Origin: TMED23 sp964643045
Lineage (GTDB): Bacteria; Pseudomonadota; Alphaproteobacteria; Rhodospirillales; UBA2165
DNA: 64,000 bases
Direction: 5' to 3'
Assembly: GCA_964643045.1 (NCBI GenBank)
Contig: CAZXSC010000002.1
Coordinates: forward strand, 1-64,000
The notes beneath the pieces are model-generated. The model was not told where the DNA came from. It did no database searches and saw only the letters and a program-made list of their open reading frames with translations. This document shows, piece after piece, positions 26,668 through 35,952 of this stretch (within the stretch, counting starts at the first letter, position 1; the number at the start of each line of letters is the position of its first letter). The position numbers and the translations under genes were made by a program.

Positions 26668-28395
26668 TCAATCTCTGCCCCCAGCACTTGTAATGACATT
26701 TAACAAAACGGGCGTACCACTTCTCACCTTTTCCAACCCTCTCCGCATAGCATCTTCTAGCGCTGATGGGTCATCAACCATTTCGCCATATCCACCACAA
26801 GCGTCCATGATTTTTTCATAACTTGGACTTGGAGCTAAACTGGTAAGCGGCATTTCATTCGATTTCACAGCCTTACCTTTCGGATACATTCTGCGTGTTG
26901 CACGGTTCACCGCAAACCATTGCGCATTGTTCATAATAACGGTTAGGGTTGCCAAATTTTGCGACTTTGCTACAAAGTGGGCGGGTGTAGGGCCGCCAAA
27001 CATGTACGAACCATCTCCGACAAATAAAATGACATCACGATTGGGTTCAGCCAATTTTGCCCCTAAAGAGGCACCTAAACCGAAGCCCAAACCGCCTGCC
27101 TGAGCGCCACTCACAACGCTTGACGGGACTTTATATTCTATGTGATCCATGTTTAGACCAAGTTCACTTACGATAATACTGTCATCCGCTTTGACTCTAT
27201 TTATGCAGCGGGCGACCCAAGGCGTTAATATTGGCGTATGATTTGCGGCATCTTCCATTATTTTCTTTTTCTGTGACACATGTTCATTATGTATTTTTGT
27301 TATCTTAGCGGCACGTGCTTCAAGATCAGAAATTTTGAGGCCTTTATGATCTTCCAAAGCCCTTTCAAGTAATAGAAGGCTCTGCAAAGGTTCACCCGAA
27401 ATTGCTACATCCATCTCAAAGCCACGATAAGGCAACCTAGAATATTGAGGATCAGGGGAAAGATGAATAATTCTTGCTTTGTCATTTGGGGATACATCTC
27501 TCGGAACCCAAGGAACTGCACTTTCAATCACGAGCACCAAATCTGCATCAGGAAGATATTGACCAACAGAAAACCCAAGGTTCATAGGATGATCTGAGAG
27601 CAAGCTTGGTCCACCCACCTGAACTACAGGTAAGGCAAATTTTTCAGCCAAACCACCTAAGATGTCAGTTACGCCGTGCCGATATCCAACTGAACCGGCT
27701 ATAATCAAAGGATTTTTTGATCCGACTATCATGTCAACTGCTTGTTCCAAAACAGCGGAAGAAGGCACCGAAGGCATATTACCTAGGGGACGTTTTCTCG
27801 GGAGTGCCCGATCTTTTTTTACCATATGACCCAAAACTTCACGGGGTAAGGTTAAATAAACAGGCCCACGAGGTTCCGACATAGCAATATCCAAGGCGCG
27901 ATTAACAACTTTCTCAACTGGTTGATTGTCACGTAACTCGTAATCCCACTTAACATATTCCCTAAGCATCCCAGCCTGATCAAAATTTTCTTGTGTCCAG
28001 TGAATACCAATATTTCTAGAACCTATATCGCCGGATTCTGTAAGAGGCGTGCGCCCCGCTATAACTAAAATTGGCACACCGTCACGAGACGCATTCATCA
28101 CTCCACAAATGGTATTCGCTGTTCCAACAGTCACGTGCACCATTACAGCCGCGGGCTTCCCAGATACACGATAATATCCTTCAGCCATGGCCATAGCCAC
28201 GTTTTCGTGGGGAACGGTTATGAATTGTGGGACCTTATCTCCCACCTTCGAAGAACTCACTAATGCCTCGATAACTGGAGCAAAATCTGTACCAGCATTG
28301 GCAAAAATATATTCAATACCGTTATCCACCAGAGCCGCCAGAAACGTCTCTGCGACAGAGACTTGTTTGCTAGTCGCTTTCACACGTTTATCCAT
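26668..28395 (-). CDS. Thiamine-diphosphate-dependent enzyme (acetolactate-synthase/benzoylformate-decarboxylase family)
   Basis: 575 residues with the three-domain fold. The ThDP-activating glutamate is E64 in VPHENVAMAMAEGYYR; the central domain runs about 200-330; the cofactor motif GDGSYMFGGPTPAHFVAKSQ with the closing NN is at about 460-490. The GREP-like GGLGFGLGASLGAKLAEP segment precedes it. Family members decarboxylate or ligate 2-keto acids. As the first gene of the Rieske operon it may act on a 2-keto-acid side chain, as benzoylformate decarboxylase does. AGGGAAT lies before the ATG. Not a biosynthetic acetolactate synthase by context, since no small subunit or ilvC is near. Confidence 0.85.
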   Translation of the reverse strand: MDKRVKATSKQVSVAETFLAALVDNGIEYIFANAGTDFAPVIEALVSSSKVGDKVPQFITVPHENVAMAMAEGYYRVSGKPAAVMVHVTVGTANTICGVMNASRDGVPILVIAGRTPLTESGDIGSRNIGIHWTQENFDQAGMLREYVKWDYELRDNQPVEKVVNRALDIAMSEPRGPVYLTLPREVLGHMVKKDRALPRKRPLGNMPSVPSSAVLEQAVDMIVGSKNPLIIAGSVGYRHGVTDILGGLAEKFALPVVQVGGPSLLSDHPMNLGFSVGQYLPDADLVLVIESAVPWVPRDVSPNDKARIIHLSPDPQYSRLPYRGFEMDVAISGEPLQSLLLLERALEDHKGLKISDLEARAAKITKIHNEHVSQKKKIMEDAANHTPILTPWVARCINRVKADDSIIVSELGLNMDHIEYKVPSSVVSGAQAGGLGFGLGASLGAKLAEPNRDVILFVGDGSYMFGGPTPAHFVAKSQNLATLTVIMNNAQWFAVNRATRRMYPKGKAVKSNEMPLTSLAPSPSYEKIMDACGGYGEMVDDPSALEDAMRRGLEKVRSGTPVLLNVITSAGGRD

Positions 28396-28447
28396 TGAAA
28401 TAATTCCCTGTAATCTATTTCGCCATAGATACTATCCTGCATTCTAA

Positions 28448-28682
28448 TTATTAGTCAGAAAAACAGGTATAACAACAGAAATAGAGTTTTTTTATTTGCC
28501 AAAAAACTTGGTTCCCCCAGTAATACCTGAAGCCGGTCTGCGACTTAACCAAATTGCGAACCTAAAATATGACGAAATTAAACCGAAGGGGATAGAATGC
28601 AAATACTATGAAGTTTCTTGACCCTATTCCTGAGAAATTAAATAGCTTTGATTTTGTCGCCTCAAATTGCACTCGCATATAA
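28448..28682 (+). other. Possible degenerate gene remnant in two frames; no intact gene seen in 28396-28746
   Basis: The 351-base gap before the methyltransferase gene contains two short, protein-like frames. One, without a start codon, runs 28448-28621 and reads like IPEAGLRLNQIANLKYDEIK near its middle. The next, one frame over, begins at an ATG at 28608 and ends at 28682; it contains IPEKLNSFDFVASNC, which recalls a segment of a sugar-pathway methyltransferase family, from memory only. Together they look like the wreck of a gene with an indel near 28605. The evidence is composition and plausibility, not alignment. Confidence 0.3.
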
Positions 28683-28746
28683 TTCAGTGTTAACTTAGAA
28701 GTACTATCGACCTTCCCTCAACAATTAGCTAAAATCTGTATTAACC

Positions 28747-29598
28747 ATGCGGAGAATATTTAATACAAACAAGTTAGAACAGTATTTGGAAGAAGGCTCT
28801 CCGCGCGTTAATGGTTATCTGCAATCGGGTTCCTCATCTGTAATTTGCTCAATCTTTGATGTTCAAGATGAATTAAAAATTCTCGGAAATATTGCGGAAA
28901 TTGGCGTTTTTCACGGTAAATTGTTTATATTACTATGCCATTCTATACGTGAAGGAGAACGAGCTTTCGCTATCGACGTGTTTAACTCAGAGCCGTATAT
29001 TCAGGGAATTAAAACACCCCAAGATCGTAGAGCATTCAGTCAGAAAAATTTATTAAGAAATCTCAAAATTAATGAGATTGGAGCTGATCTTACTCATTTA
29101 ATTACCACCAACAGTCAAAAACTAACACCGTTCAATTTCAAGCAAATAATAGATAACAAAGAAATCCGCCTATTCAGTATTGATGGTGACCACTCTCGCG
29201 AAGGTGTGCGCCATGATTTAAATTTAGCCGTATCAAGCCTATCAAAAGGCGGTATTATTTTAGTAGATGATCTTTTTAATGTACTGTGCCCTTCACTGAC
29301 CGAAGGTATTATAGATTTCTTCAACAATGACAACACAAAGCGCGTGGCACCAATTGCAATTATAGCAGCCAATGGGCCTGTTCAAACCGGGGCAACAAAA
29401 CTCGTCTTGGCGGATTCAGCATACACGAATCATTATAAAGCATATTTACAGTTGCTTAATCAGACTAACTACAGTCACGCGGAAAATTTCTTAGGTTATC
29501 CAAATGTTCTAATTTTTGAATTCAAAGATGAACCAAAACGGTATTCTCTAAATGATGATGTGCGCCTTGCAGTTACTGAATTTCTAAAAAATTTATGA
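28747..29598 (+). CDS. Class I SAM-dependent methyltransferase (Methyltransf_24/CmcI-TylF-like)
   Basis: 283 residues. GNIAEIGVFHGKLFILLCHSI is the SAM-binding motif I with the GxFxG pattern, ERAFAIDVF is the acidic strand-2 end, and LFSIDGDHSREGVRHDLNLA followed by GGIILVDDLF is the typical metal-site and motif region of the CmcI/TylF-like family, which O-methylates sugars or small molecules. The following GT2 gene starts 7 bases later, so the two are cotranscribed and likely act on the same glycan or lipid. The N-terminal 30 residues are not conserved in any way I can recognise. Confidence 0.72.
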   Translation: MRRIFNTNKLEQYLEEGSPRVNGYLQSGSSSVICSIFDVQDELKILGNIAEIGVFHGKLFILLCHSIREGERAFAIDVFNSEPYIQGIKTPQDRRAFSQKNLLRNLKINEIGADLTHLITTNSQKLTPFNFKQIIDNKEIRLFSIDGDHSREGVRHDLNLAVSSLSKGGIILVDDLFNVLCPSLTEGIIDFFNNDNTKRVAPIAIIAANGPVQTGATKLVLADSAYTNHYKAYLQLLNQTNYSHAENFLGYPNVLIFEFKDEPKRYSLNDDVRLAVTEFLKNL

Positions 29599-29605
29599 TA
29601 AAATT

Positions 29606-30664
29606 ATGGATCTTAGTATTATCATCGCGACGCGTAATAACGCAAAATCACTTTCAAAATCTCTTCATTATATTTCAAAATTAGAGATTGATTTTGAGTG
29701 TATAGAAATTTTTGTTGCTGATAATGGTTCGACTGATTCGACAAAAATAGTTTGCGACATATACAGGAAATTGTTTCCAAATTTTATACATATATTTGAT
29801 CCCCGCCCGGGGCAAATAGTAGGATGGCACAGTGCGCTTTTAGAATCGAATTCAGGGATCCTAGCATTTATTGACGATGATGTACTACCTACTCCCGGCT
29901 GGGCAGCTGCCGTAATTGAATGTTTTGAAGATCCGGAGATCGGAATTGCGACCGGAAGAATTCTTCCTGAATTTGAAGAAAGACCACCCAATTGGCAGAA
30001 CAATATGATATTAAAAAACAAATTTGGTAGCTGGTCAGCCCTCTGGGGCATGCTTGACTTTGGATCAGAAATAAAAATTATTCCTGCAGATTTTGTTTGG
30101 GGAAGTAATTTTCTTGTCCGTCGCAAATTATTGATTGATGCCGGCGGCTTCCACCCGGGTGGCATGCCTGAAGACTTATTCCACTTTACAGGCGATGGAG
30201 ACGTAAGTGTAGGCCGAGCCATCTCAGATATTGGATTCAAAGCACTTTACCATCCAAAAGCCGCAGTGACACATTTTCTCCCCAAGGCCCGTAACTCTAA
30301 TCCAGAAGAAATACGCCGATGGATTTTTGGAGAAGGGTTAGTAACTTCTTATATCTTGATGCGACAACTTGCAAAAAAACATCCTAACTACTCTCCTGAT
30401 GACCTAATCAATCATGTGTCTGACGTAATTAAACCGATGGAGATAGCCAATATTGGAAAACTCTATCTAACAGATAAAGCAAACTTACCTGACGAAATAC
30501 AATACCTATTTAACACTAGCGGCAAGGTCGGTTTCTTACACCATCAAAACTACTTTATATCAGATTCATTGTTTCGTGATTGGGTTCTGCAACCAAATTA
30601 TTTAGATATAAATGCATGTTATAAACACCCTGATTTATTAAAAGATATTGAAGGAAAATTTTGA
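29606..30664 (+). CDS. Glycosyltransferase family 2
   Basis: 352 residues. The GT-A fold is clear: LSIIIATRNN, then FVADNGSTDST and AFIDDDVLPTPGW with the DDD metal motif, and a later GGFHPGGMPEDLFHFTGDGDVSVGRAIS segment with an acidic general-base region. Family 2 enzymes transfer from nucleotide sugars to growing glycans or lipids. The C-terminal 120 residues contain LPKARNSNPEEIRRWIFGEG and are probably helical. It is the second gene of a two-gene operon with the methyltransferase. Donor and acceptor are unknown. Confidence 0.9.
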   Translation: MDLSIIIATRNNAKSLSKSLHYISKLEIDFECIEIFVADNGSTDSTKIVCDIYRKLFPNFIHIFDPRPGQIVGWHSALLESNSGILAFIDDDVLPTPGWAAAVIECFEDPEIGIATGRILPEFEERPPNWQNNMILKNKFGSWSALWGMLDFGSEIKIIPADFVWGSNFLVRRKLLIDAGGFHPGGMPEDLFHFTGDGDVSVGRAISDIGFKALYHPKAAVTHFLPKARNSNPEEIRRWIFGEGLVTSYILMRQLAKKHPNYSPDDLINHVSDVIKPMEIANIGKLYLTDKANLPDEIQYLFNTSGKVGFLHHQNYFISDSLFRDWVLQPNYLDINACYKHPDLLKDIEGKF

Positions 30665-30823
30665 AATACCTAACTGAACCAAACACATTCGTAATAATGC
30701 TCATTGTTAATCACGGTTTGACCAATCTCTACCTACGTAATTAAATAAACTTTTGAGCTATGAAAATAATTCGAATTTTTATTTTTATCCGAACTTAGTC
30801 CAAAGAATGAAAGTGTACAAAGT

Positions 30824-32473
30824 ATGAATGGTGCAGAGTTAGTTGCAGAAATTTTAAAATTAGAAGGGACAGAGCTTATTTCCTGCTATCCCCGCAACCC
30901 TGTAATCGAGGCTGGGGCCAAGATTGGTATTAAACCCATCGTCTGTCGACAAGAAAGGGTCGGCGTCGGGATTGCTGATGGATATACGCGAAGAAAAAAA
31001 GGCCGGATGAACGGAGTTTTTGCCGCTCAGGGAGGTCCTGGAATTGAAAATGCTTTCCCCGGCATTGCACAAGCATATGCCGAGAATGTGCCACTATTGG
31101 TGCTTTCCGGTGGCTATAACTTAAATAGACAGTATCGCCATCCGACGTTTAGTGCCGCCGATGTCTTCAGGCCAATAACCAAGTGGTCGGCCCGAGCACA
31201 TTCGGTTCTTGAATTGCCTGAATTACTAAGGCGAGCCTATCAAGCCATGCGAACTGGAAAAGGGGGCCCTGTTCTACTTGAAATTCCCATGGAGGTTTGG
31301 ACAGCAAAGTTTAATGATCCCCTTAATTATCAGCCCGTATCGTCTATACGCGTGTTGCCAGATAACCAGGCTATTTCGAAAGCTGCCGACCTTCTATTAA
31401 AGGCAAAAAATCCACTATTATGGGCCGGGCAAGGTATTTTTTATGCTGATGCCTCAGAGCAACTTAGAAAATTAGCAGAATTATTACCGGCGCCAGTTAT
31501 GACAACAAATCCAGGAAAAAGTGCAATCGCCGAAAATCATCCTCTTTCACTTGGAGCAAGCACACGTTCAAGACCTCGGATGTTGAGCGAATTCCTCAAA
31601 AAAGCTGACCTAGTATGCGCTATTGGTTCGAGCTTAACACGAACACCTTTTGGGCCTGGAATCCCAGCAGGGAAGAAAATCATTCATTCAACCAATGACC
31701 CCGATGATATAAACAAGGACTATAGAATAGACCAAGCTCTAATCGGCGATGCTCAATTGGTTATAAATGCTTTAATTTGTGAAATAAAAACAAAAAAAAC
31801 AAAATCTAGTCCCACAAGACTTTCACAGTTGGCCCAAAAAATTCTTACCACAAAAAAGGCGTGGCTAGATGAATGGAATATACAGGCCATATCCGATGAA
31901 ATTCCAATCAACCAATATCGCATTATCCATGACCTGATGAACAATATTGATCGTGACAAGACTGTCATAACCCATGATTCTGGCAGCCCCCGGGAACAAT
32001 TACTTCCCTTCTGGGAAACAACCAATCCCGGATCTTACATAGGATGGGGGAAGTCAACACAGCTAGGGTATGGACTTGGTTTGACGATAGGAGCAAAACT
32101 CGCCGAACCTGAAAAAATTTGTATCAATATCATGGGAGACGCCGCAATCGGTATGACTGGTATGGATTTGGAAACAGCCGCTCGCTATGGCATTGGCACC
32201 CTCACAATCGTATTTAACAATGGTGTAATGGCTGCGGAGCGCGACGTATTGATTGAAGCTGAGTCAAAATATGGAGCACTTACCGTAGGTGGAAATTATC
32301 GACTTTTTGCTCAAAGTCTCGGGGTCAATGCAGCAAGAGTTGAAAAGCCTTCAGATTTTATTAATGTATTGAAAAACGCTGTAAAAACCACCGAAGAGGG
32401 CAAACCCTATCTCATCGAGTGTTTAGTAAAAGAGGGGCACGAGTTTTCTCGTGACAATCTGAAAGATTTATAG
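30824..32473 (+). CDS. Thiamine-diphosphate-dependent enzyme, second copy
   Basis: 549 residues. E44 in VCRQERVGVGIADGYTRRK is the ThDP-activating glutamate. The middle domain is about 190-330, and the cofactor motif GDAAIGMTGMDLETAARYG with the closing NN comes at about 440-470. The GWGKSTQLGYGLGLTIGAKLAEP segment precedes it. It is not closely like the other ThDP enzyme in the window (26668-28395), so they probably act on different substrates. It precedes a polysaccharide-deacetylase-family gene and an amidase on the same strand. Decarboxylase, ligase and oxalyl-CoA-decarboxylase-like roles all remain possible. Confidence 0.82.
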   Translation: MNGAELVAEILKLEGTELISCYPRNPVIEAGAKIGIKPIVCRQERVGVGIADGYTRRKKGRMNGVFAAQGGPGIENAFPGIAQAYAENVPLLVLSGGYNLNRQYRHPTFSAADVFRPITKWSARAHSVLELPELLRRAYQAMRTGKGGPVLLEIPMEVWTAKFNDPLNYQPVSSIRVLPDNQAISKAADLLLKAKNPLLWAGQGIFYADASEQLRKLAELLPAPVMTTNPGKSAIAENHPLSLGASTRSRPRMLSEFLKKADLVCAIGSSLTRTPFGPGIPAGKKIIHSTNDPDDINKDYRIDQALIGDAQLVINALICEIKTKKTKSSPTRLSQLAQKILTTKKAWLDEWNIQAISDEIPINQYRIIHDLMNNIDRDKTVITHDSGSPREQLLPFWETTNPGSYIGWGKSTQLGYGLGLTIGAKLAEPEKICINIMGDAAIGMTGMDLETAARYGIGTLTIVFNNGVMAAERDVLIEAESKYGALTVGGNYRLFAQSLGVNAARVEKPSDFINVLKNAVKTTEEGKPYLIECLVKEGHEFSRDNLKDL

Positions 32474-32595
32474 GCAATTCGTTGGAGAACCTTAAGTTTA
32501 TGAACATGAATAGTTTAAATCTGCCTAGGATGATTAAGAATTTATAAGGCAGATCAATATTCAAAAATGCAATGTGTTTTACGAGGAGCCCTTTT

Positions 32596-33495
32596 ATGAG
32601 CATGTCACCGAGTGAACGTATCACCTTTACTCCCGTTATAGGGCGACCCAAACTTAATCTTCCGGATAATGCACGTATGGTCATATGGCCTTTGTTGGCC
32701 ATGGAGGTTTGGGATGTTTCTCGTCCCATGCCTCGAGTTGTTTTGTCTCCCCCACAAGGAAATTTACTTACACCAGATATACCAAATTGGAGTTGGCATG
32801 AATACGGAATGCGGTCAGGTATCTGGCGGCTTTTCCAAATGTTTGATGACCTGCAAATACGTCCTTGTGTCACCTTAAACGCCCGTACATGTATAGATTA
32901 TCCGATAGTAGCGGAAGCTATTCTAGAGCGTGGATGGGAATTCAATGCACATTCGTACGACCAAATTGCAATGCATAAAGTCGAGAACCAGGCAGAAATG
33001 ATCGAGAAAACTATAGACATCATTACAGACTTCTCTGGGCGTAAACCGCGTGGCTGGTTCGGACCTGGACTTACGCAAACATACGATACATTAGACCACC
33101 TAGCGAACGCTGGAATTCAATATTTTGGTGACTGGGTTCTTGATGATCACCCCATTCCCGTTAAAACGCTCCACGGAGATATGGTAGCCTTGCCTTATAA
33201 TTATGAAATACATGATATCGCACATCAAATGATTCAATATCAAGAATCTGAAATCTTTTTGAAACGCGCAAAAGATCACTTTGATTACCTTTATGATGAG
33301 AGCAATGAGAATGCCCGTTTCATGTGTGTTGCAACTCACCCATACATTTCTGGTGTTCCACACCGCATGAAATACGTTCGGGAAGCATATGAATATTTTC
33401 TAACAAAACCGGGTGTAATAACGATGGATGGTGAACAAATCCTCGATTGGTACCTTACACAAAATAAAGATATTGACCTAGTAAGCGCGTCATAA
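32596..33495 (+). CDS. Polysaccharide-deacetylase family protein, allantoinase-like (PuuE-type)
   Basis: 299 residues from the ATG at 32596, with GAGGAG upstream; a GTG-like earlier start lacks support. The NodB-like barrel is shown by VIWPLLAMEVWD, PCVTLNARTC, EFNAHSYDQIA with the metal-site histidine, and GWFGPGLTQTYDTLDHLANAGI. The EFNAHSYDQ block is typical of the branch around PuuE and uric-acid or allantoin metabolism. Metal-dependent hydrolysis of an amide or N-acyl bond is likely. It sits 2 bases before an amidase and about 120 bases after a ThDP enzyme, so the three probably form one pathway. Confidence 0.82.
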   Translation: MSMSPSERITFTPVIGRPKLNLPDNARMVIWPLLAMEVWDVSRPMPRVVLSPPQGNLLTPDIPNWSWHEYGMRSGIWRLFQMFDDLQIRPCVTLNARTCIDYPIVAEAILERGWEFNAHSYDQIAMHKVENQAEMIEKTIDIITDFSGRKPRGWFGPGLTQTYDTLDHLANAGIQYFGDWVLDDHPIPVKTLHGDMVALPYNYEIHDIAHQMIQYQESEIFLKRAKDHFDYLYDESNENARFMCVATHPYISGVPHRMKYVREAYEYFLTKPGVITMDGEQILDWYLTQNKDIDLVSAS

Positions 33496-33497
33496 AG

Positions 33498-34697
33498 ATG
33501 GATAGGCTCAACAAAAATATTGAAGATCCTGTAAACTGTTTCGTTCCACACAGCCCACCCGTTATTAAAGGCTCAAAATCAGGCCAACTTCAAGGGCTAT
33601 CGTTTACTGTAAAAGACCTTTATGACATCGGCGGTTATAAAACTGGAAATGGCAGTCCAGCATGGCTGTTAGATCATGAAGTAGCAACCGATACAGCAAC
33701 CGTTGTTCAGCTGTGTTTAAACGCAGGAGCAACAATGCTTGGTAAAGTAATTTGTGACGAATTTTTTTATAGTTTCATTGGTGAAAATGCTCATTACGGC
33801 ACCCCGGTAAATAGCGCCGCTCCGGGCTGCATTCCCGGCGGTTCCTCGTCTGGTTCCGCAGCATCTGTTGCTGCAGGAATATGCGACTTTTCGTTGGGAA
33901 GTGACACGGGTGGCTCGGTCCGAATTCCGGCAGCATTTTGCGGTCTATTTGGATTACGGCCAACATTCGGGCGCCTCAATCTCAAAGGAGCGACGGCAAT
34001 GGCTCCAAGCTTTGATACGGCTGGTTGGATTGCAAAGGATCCAGATGTTTTTTTAAAATTGGGACCCATACTTTTAAACCACGATTCAGTTAAAGCAAAA
34101 GTTGAACATGTGCGACTGGCTAATTTTGCATTCGATCTTTCGGATGATGAAGTCTCTGTGCCATTAAAAACCTGGTTGGATACAAACAATAACGACTTAT
34201 CCTTAACTAGTCCTATTGAAGAATTACCCTGCGGTATCACACTCCACGGTGCGAGAGAAACATTTCGTGTCATCCAAGCATGGGAAGTTTGGCAGACATT
34301 CGGACCCTGGATTACAAAAGCAGAGCCAAACTTCGGTCCCGGTGTCAAAGAACGCATGGATATCGCTAGAACGGTAACCAAAGTGGACCTAAGAGACAAA
34401 ATATCAAATAGAAAACGAATCAATGCCGCTTTAAATGAACTAATACCCCGAGGTACAGTCTTAGCTCTACCCGTCACCGCCTCACTGCCTGTGAAAGTCA
34501 ATACAAAGCCGGAAATTTTAGATGCCTATCGAGCTAAAACACTTAGTTTAGTTTGTTTAGCCAGCCTTGCGGGTCTGCCGCAAATTTCGGTACCAGTAAC
34601 AAATTCAAATGGAATTCCGGTTAGTTTAGGATTAATTGGCTGGAAAGGCGGTGACGAAGCCCTGCTGTCAATAGCGTCAAACCTGATTAAGAACTGA
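33498..34697 (+). CDS. Amidase-signature family amidase, short form
   Basis: 399 residues, shorter than the usual 450-500. The catalytic triad is visible: K39 in FTVKDLYDIGG, the serines at about 116-118 in IPGGSSSGSAASVAAG, and S140 in GSDTGGSVRIP. These enzymes hydrolyse amides, ureides or acylated amines. The C-terminal half is reduced. The start follows the deacetylase stop by 2 bases. It converges on the FAD-monooxygenase gene. The pairing of deacetylase and amidase suggests stepwise hydrolysis of a ureide-like or N-acyl compound; that is inference. Confidence 0.88.
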   Translation: MDRLNKNIEDPVNCFVPHSPPVIKGSKSGQLQGLSFTVKDLYDIGGYKTGNGSPAWLLDHEVATDTATVVQLCLNAGATMLGKVICDEFFYSFIGENAHYGTPVNSAAPGCIPGGSSSGSAASVAAGICDFSLGSDTGGSVRIPAAFCGLFGLRPTFGRLNLKGATAMAPSFDTAGWIAKDPDVFLKLGPILLNHDSVKAKVEHVRLANFAFDLSDDEVSVPLKTWLDTNNNDLSLTSPIEELPCGITLHGARETFRVIQAWEVWQTFGPWITKAEPNFGPGVKERMDIARTVTKVDLRDKISNRKRINAALNELIPRGTVLALPVTASLPVKVNTKPEILDAYRAKTLSLVCLASLAGLPQISVPVTNSNGIPVSLGLIGWKGGDEALLSIASNLIKN

Positions 34698-34739
34698 TAA
34701 TAGAGGTCATTTAGATCCGGTAATAAAAGTCAAATTTTC

Positions 34740-35885
34740 TCACAAGAGATTCTCAGACCAAGCGTCAAAACCATATACCCAGTCAGGATTACCTGGTTTA
34801 CGTAGCCATTCGTTTTCGTGGGACCCCCTTTGTATTCTACTTGCTCTTGGGATACGGGTCTTCTCATAATGCCTAAGAGCTTCACTCCATTTAGGATAAG
34901 TCTCGACGCACCGGGACAAAATTGCAGCATCCTCCAGTCCCATTGCTGCGCCTTGAGCCATGAATGGCACCATCGCGTGGCATGCATCCCCTAATAACGT
35001 TATTCGTCCACGTGACCACTGATTCAATGGTTCTCGTTCATATAGTGCTGTTCGGTCAATTTCCGTAATTGAATTTAATACGGATCTTATATCTTTATGA
35101 AAACCTGAGAAATACTCACGTATTTTTTTACCGTCTCCCTTCATCGACCAGGACTCGCGAGTTTCTTCTTGTTCTGGCATGGAAGCAAATAAAAACAATT
35201 CCTTTCCCTTACTTATAGCATTTGTCACAACTTGACTTTCCGGCACCGGCCCCCACCATTTAACAAAATTTAAAACATCATATCCGCGCACTTGCTTGGC
35301 AGGTATAATCGTTCTGTAGGCCGACATTCCTGTGAAGATAGCTTTGTCAATCCCGAATAGGGACTCACGCACAACTGAGTGCACACCATCCGCGCCAACA
35401 ACGCCCCTCGCTTCAGCAATCGTTTTATCTTCAAATAATAATTGGACTTTATCTCCTACCTCACGAACAGAATTGAGTCTTTTGTTAAACTTGATGGTCT
35501 CGATTGGTATCGACGCTTTTAGGATAGCCATCAAATCAGCCCGATGAAGCATTAGCGGTGCCACTCCATATTGCTTGACTGCAGATTGCCCAAGCTCAAT
35601 TCGAGAAGTCTCATCACCTGTGTCCCAGGTCCGGCTGATTCTGTAATTGGGGGTGTGGGATCTTTCCCTTATGGCATCGCCAACGCCAAGGCCGTCGAGT
35701 ACTTTGACTGCATTGGGTGTCATGTTTATCGCAGCACCAACACGCCCAAAGGCTGGAGCCTGCTCATAGATCGTTGATCGAAGGCCAATCCGCCGAAACG
35801 CTATAGCTGTAGCAAGTCCTCCTATGCCCGCTCCTATAATTGCGACCACACCCTCTAGATCGGATTCTTCTTGTTTGACTACCAC
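34740..35885 (-). CDS. FAD-dependent aromatic hydroxylase (salicylate-hydroxylase-like)
   Basis: About 381 residues if it begins at the GTG at 35885, which has AGGA six bases before it; a TTG-started reading to 35933 adds 16 unconserved residues. IIGAGIGGLATAIAFRRIGL is the FAD dinucleotide motif, GADGVHS the DG motif, and ITLLGDACHAMVPFMAQGA the GD motif of class A flavoprotein monooxygenases. These use NADH and O2 to hydroxylate, often with decarboxylation, salicylate or 3-hydroxybenzoate-like rings. It is the last gene of an operon after a 2OG oxygenase and a transporter. A link to the gentisate-type cupin 20 kb away is possible, but not shown. Confidence 0.87.
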   Translation of the reverse strand: MVVKQEESDLEGVVAIIGAGIGGLATAIAFRRIGLRSTIYEQAPAFGRVGAAINMTPNAVKVLDGLGVGDAIRERSHTPNYRISRTWDTGDETSRIELGQSAVKQYGVAPLMLHRADLMAILKASIPIETIKFNKRLNSVREVGDKVQLLFEDKTIAEARGVVGADGVHSVVRESLFGIDKAIFTGMSAYRTIIPAKQVRGYDVLNFVKWWGPVPESQVVTNAISKGKELFLFASMPEQEETRESWSMKGDGKKIREYFSGFHKDIRSVLNSITEIDRTALYEREPLNQWSRGRITLLGDACHAMVPFMAQGAAMGLEDAAILSRCVETYPKWSEALRHYEKTRIPRASRIQRGSHENEWLRKPGNPDWVYGFDAWSENLL

Positions 35886-35952
35886 GATCGTTCCTAAATT
35901 TTTTGTTATTTCCCCAGCCGATATCAAGCACAATTCGGCATTCTAATTAACT

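Noticed and set aside
26668..28395. Biosynthetic acetolactate synthase (ilvB)
   Set aside because: No regulatory small subunit or ilvC is adjacent and the gene is in a Rieske operon.
29668..30240. 190-codon open frame antisense to the GT2 gene
   Set aside because: The GT2 frame has the complete GT-A motifs and the antisense product is Ser/Pro/Ile-rich with no family features.
33794..34501. 235-codon open frame antisense to the amidase gene
   Set aside because: The amidase frame has its full catalytic motifs; the antisense product is low-complexity and has no recognisable fold.
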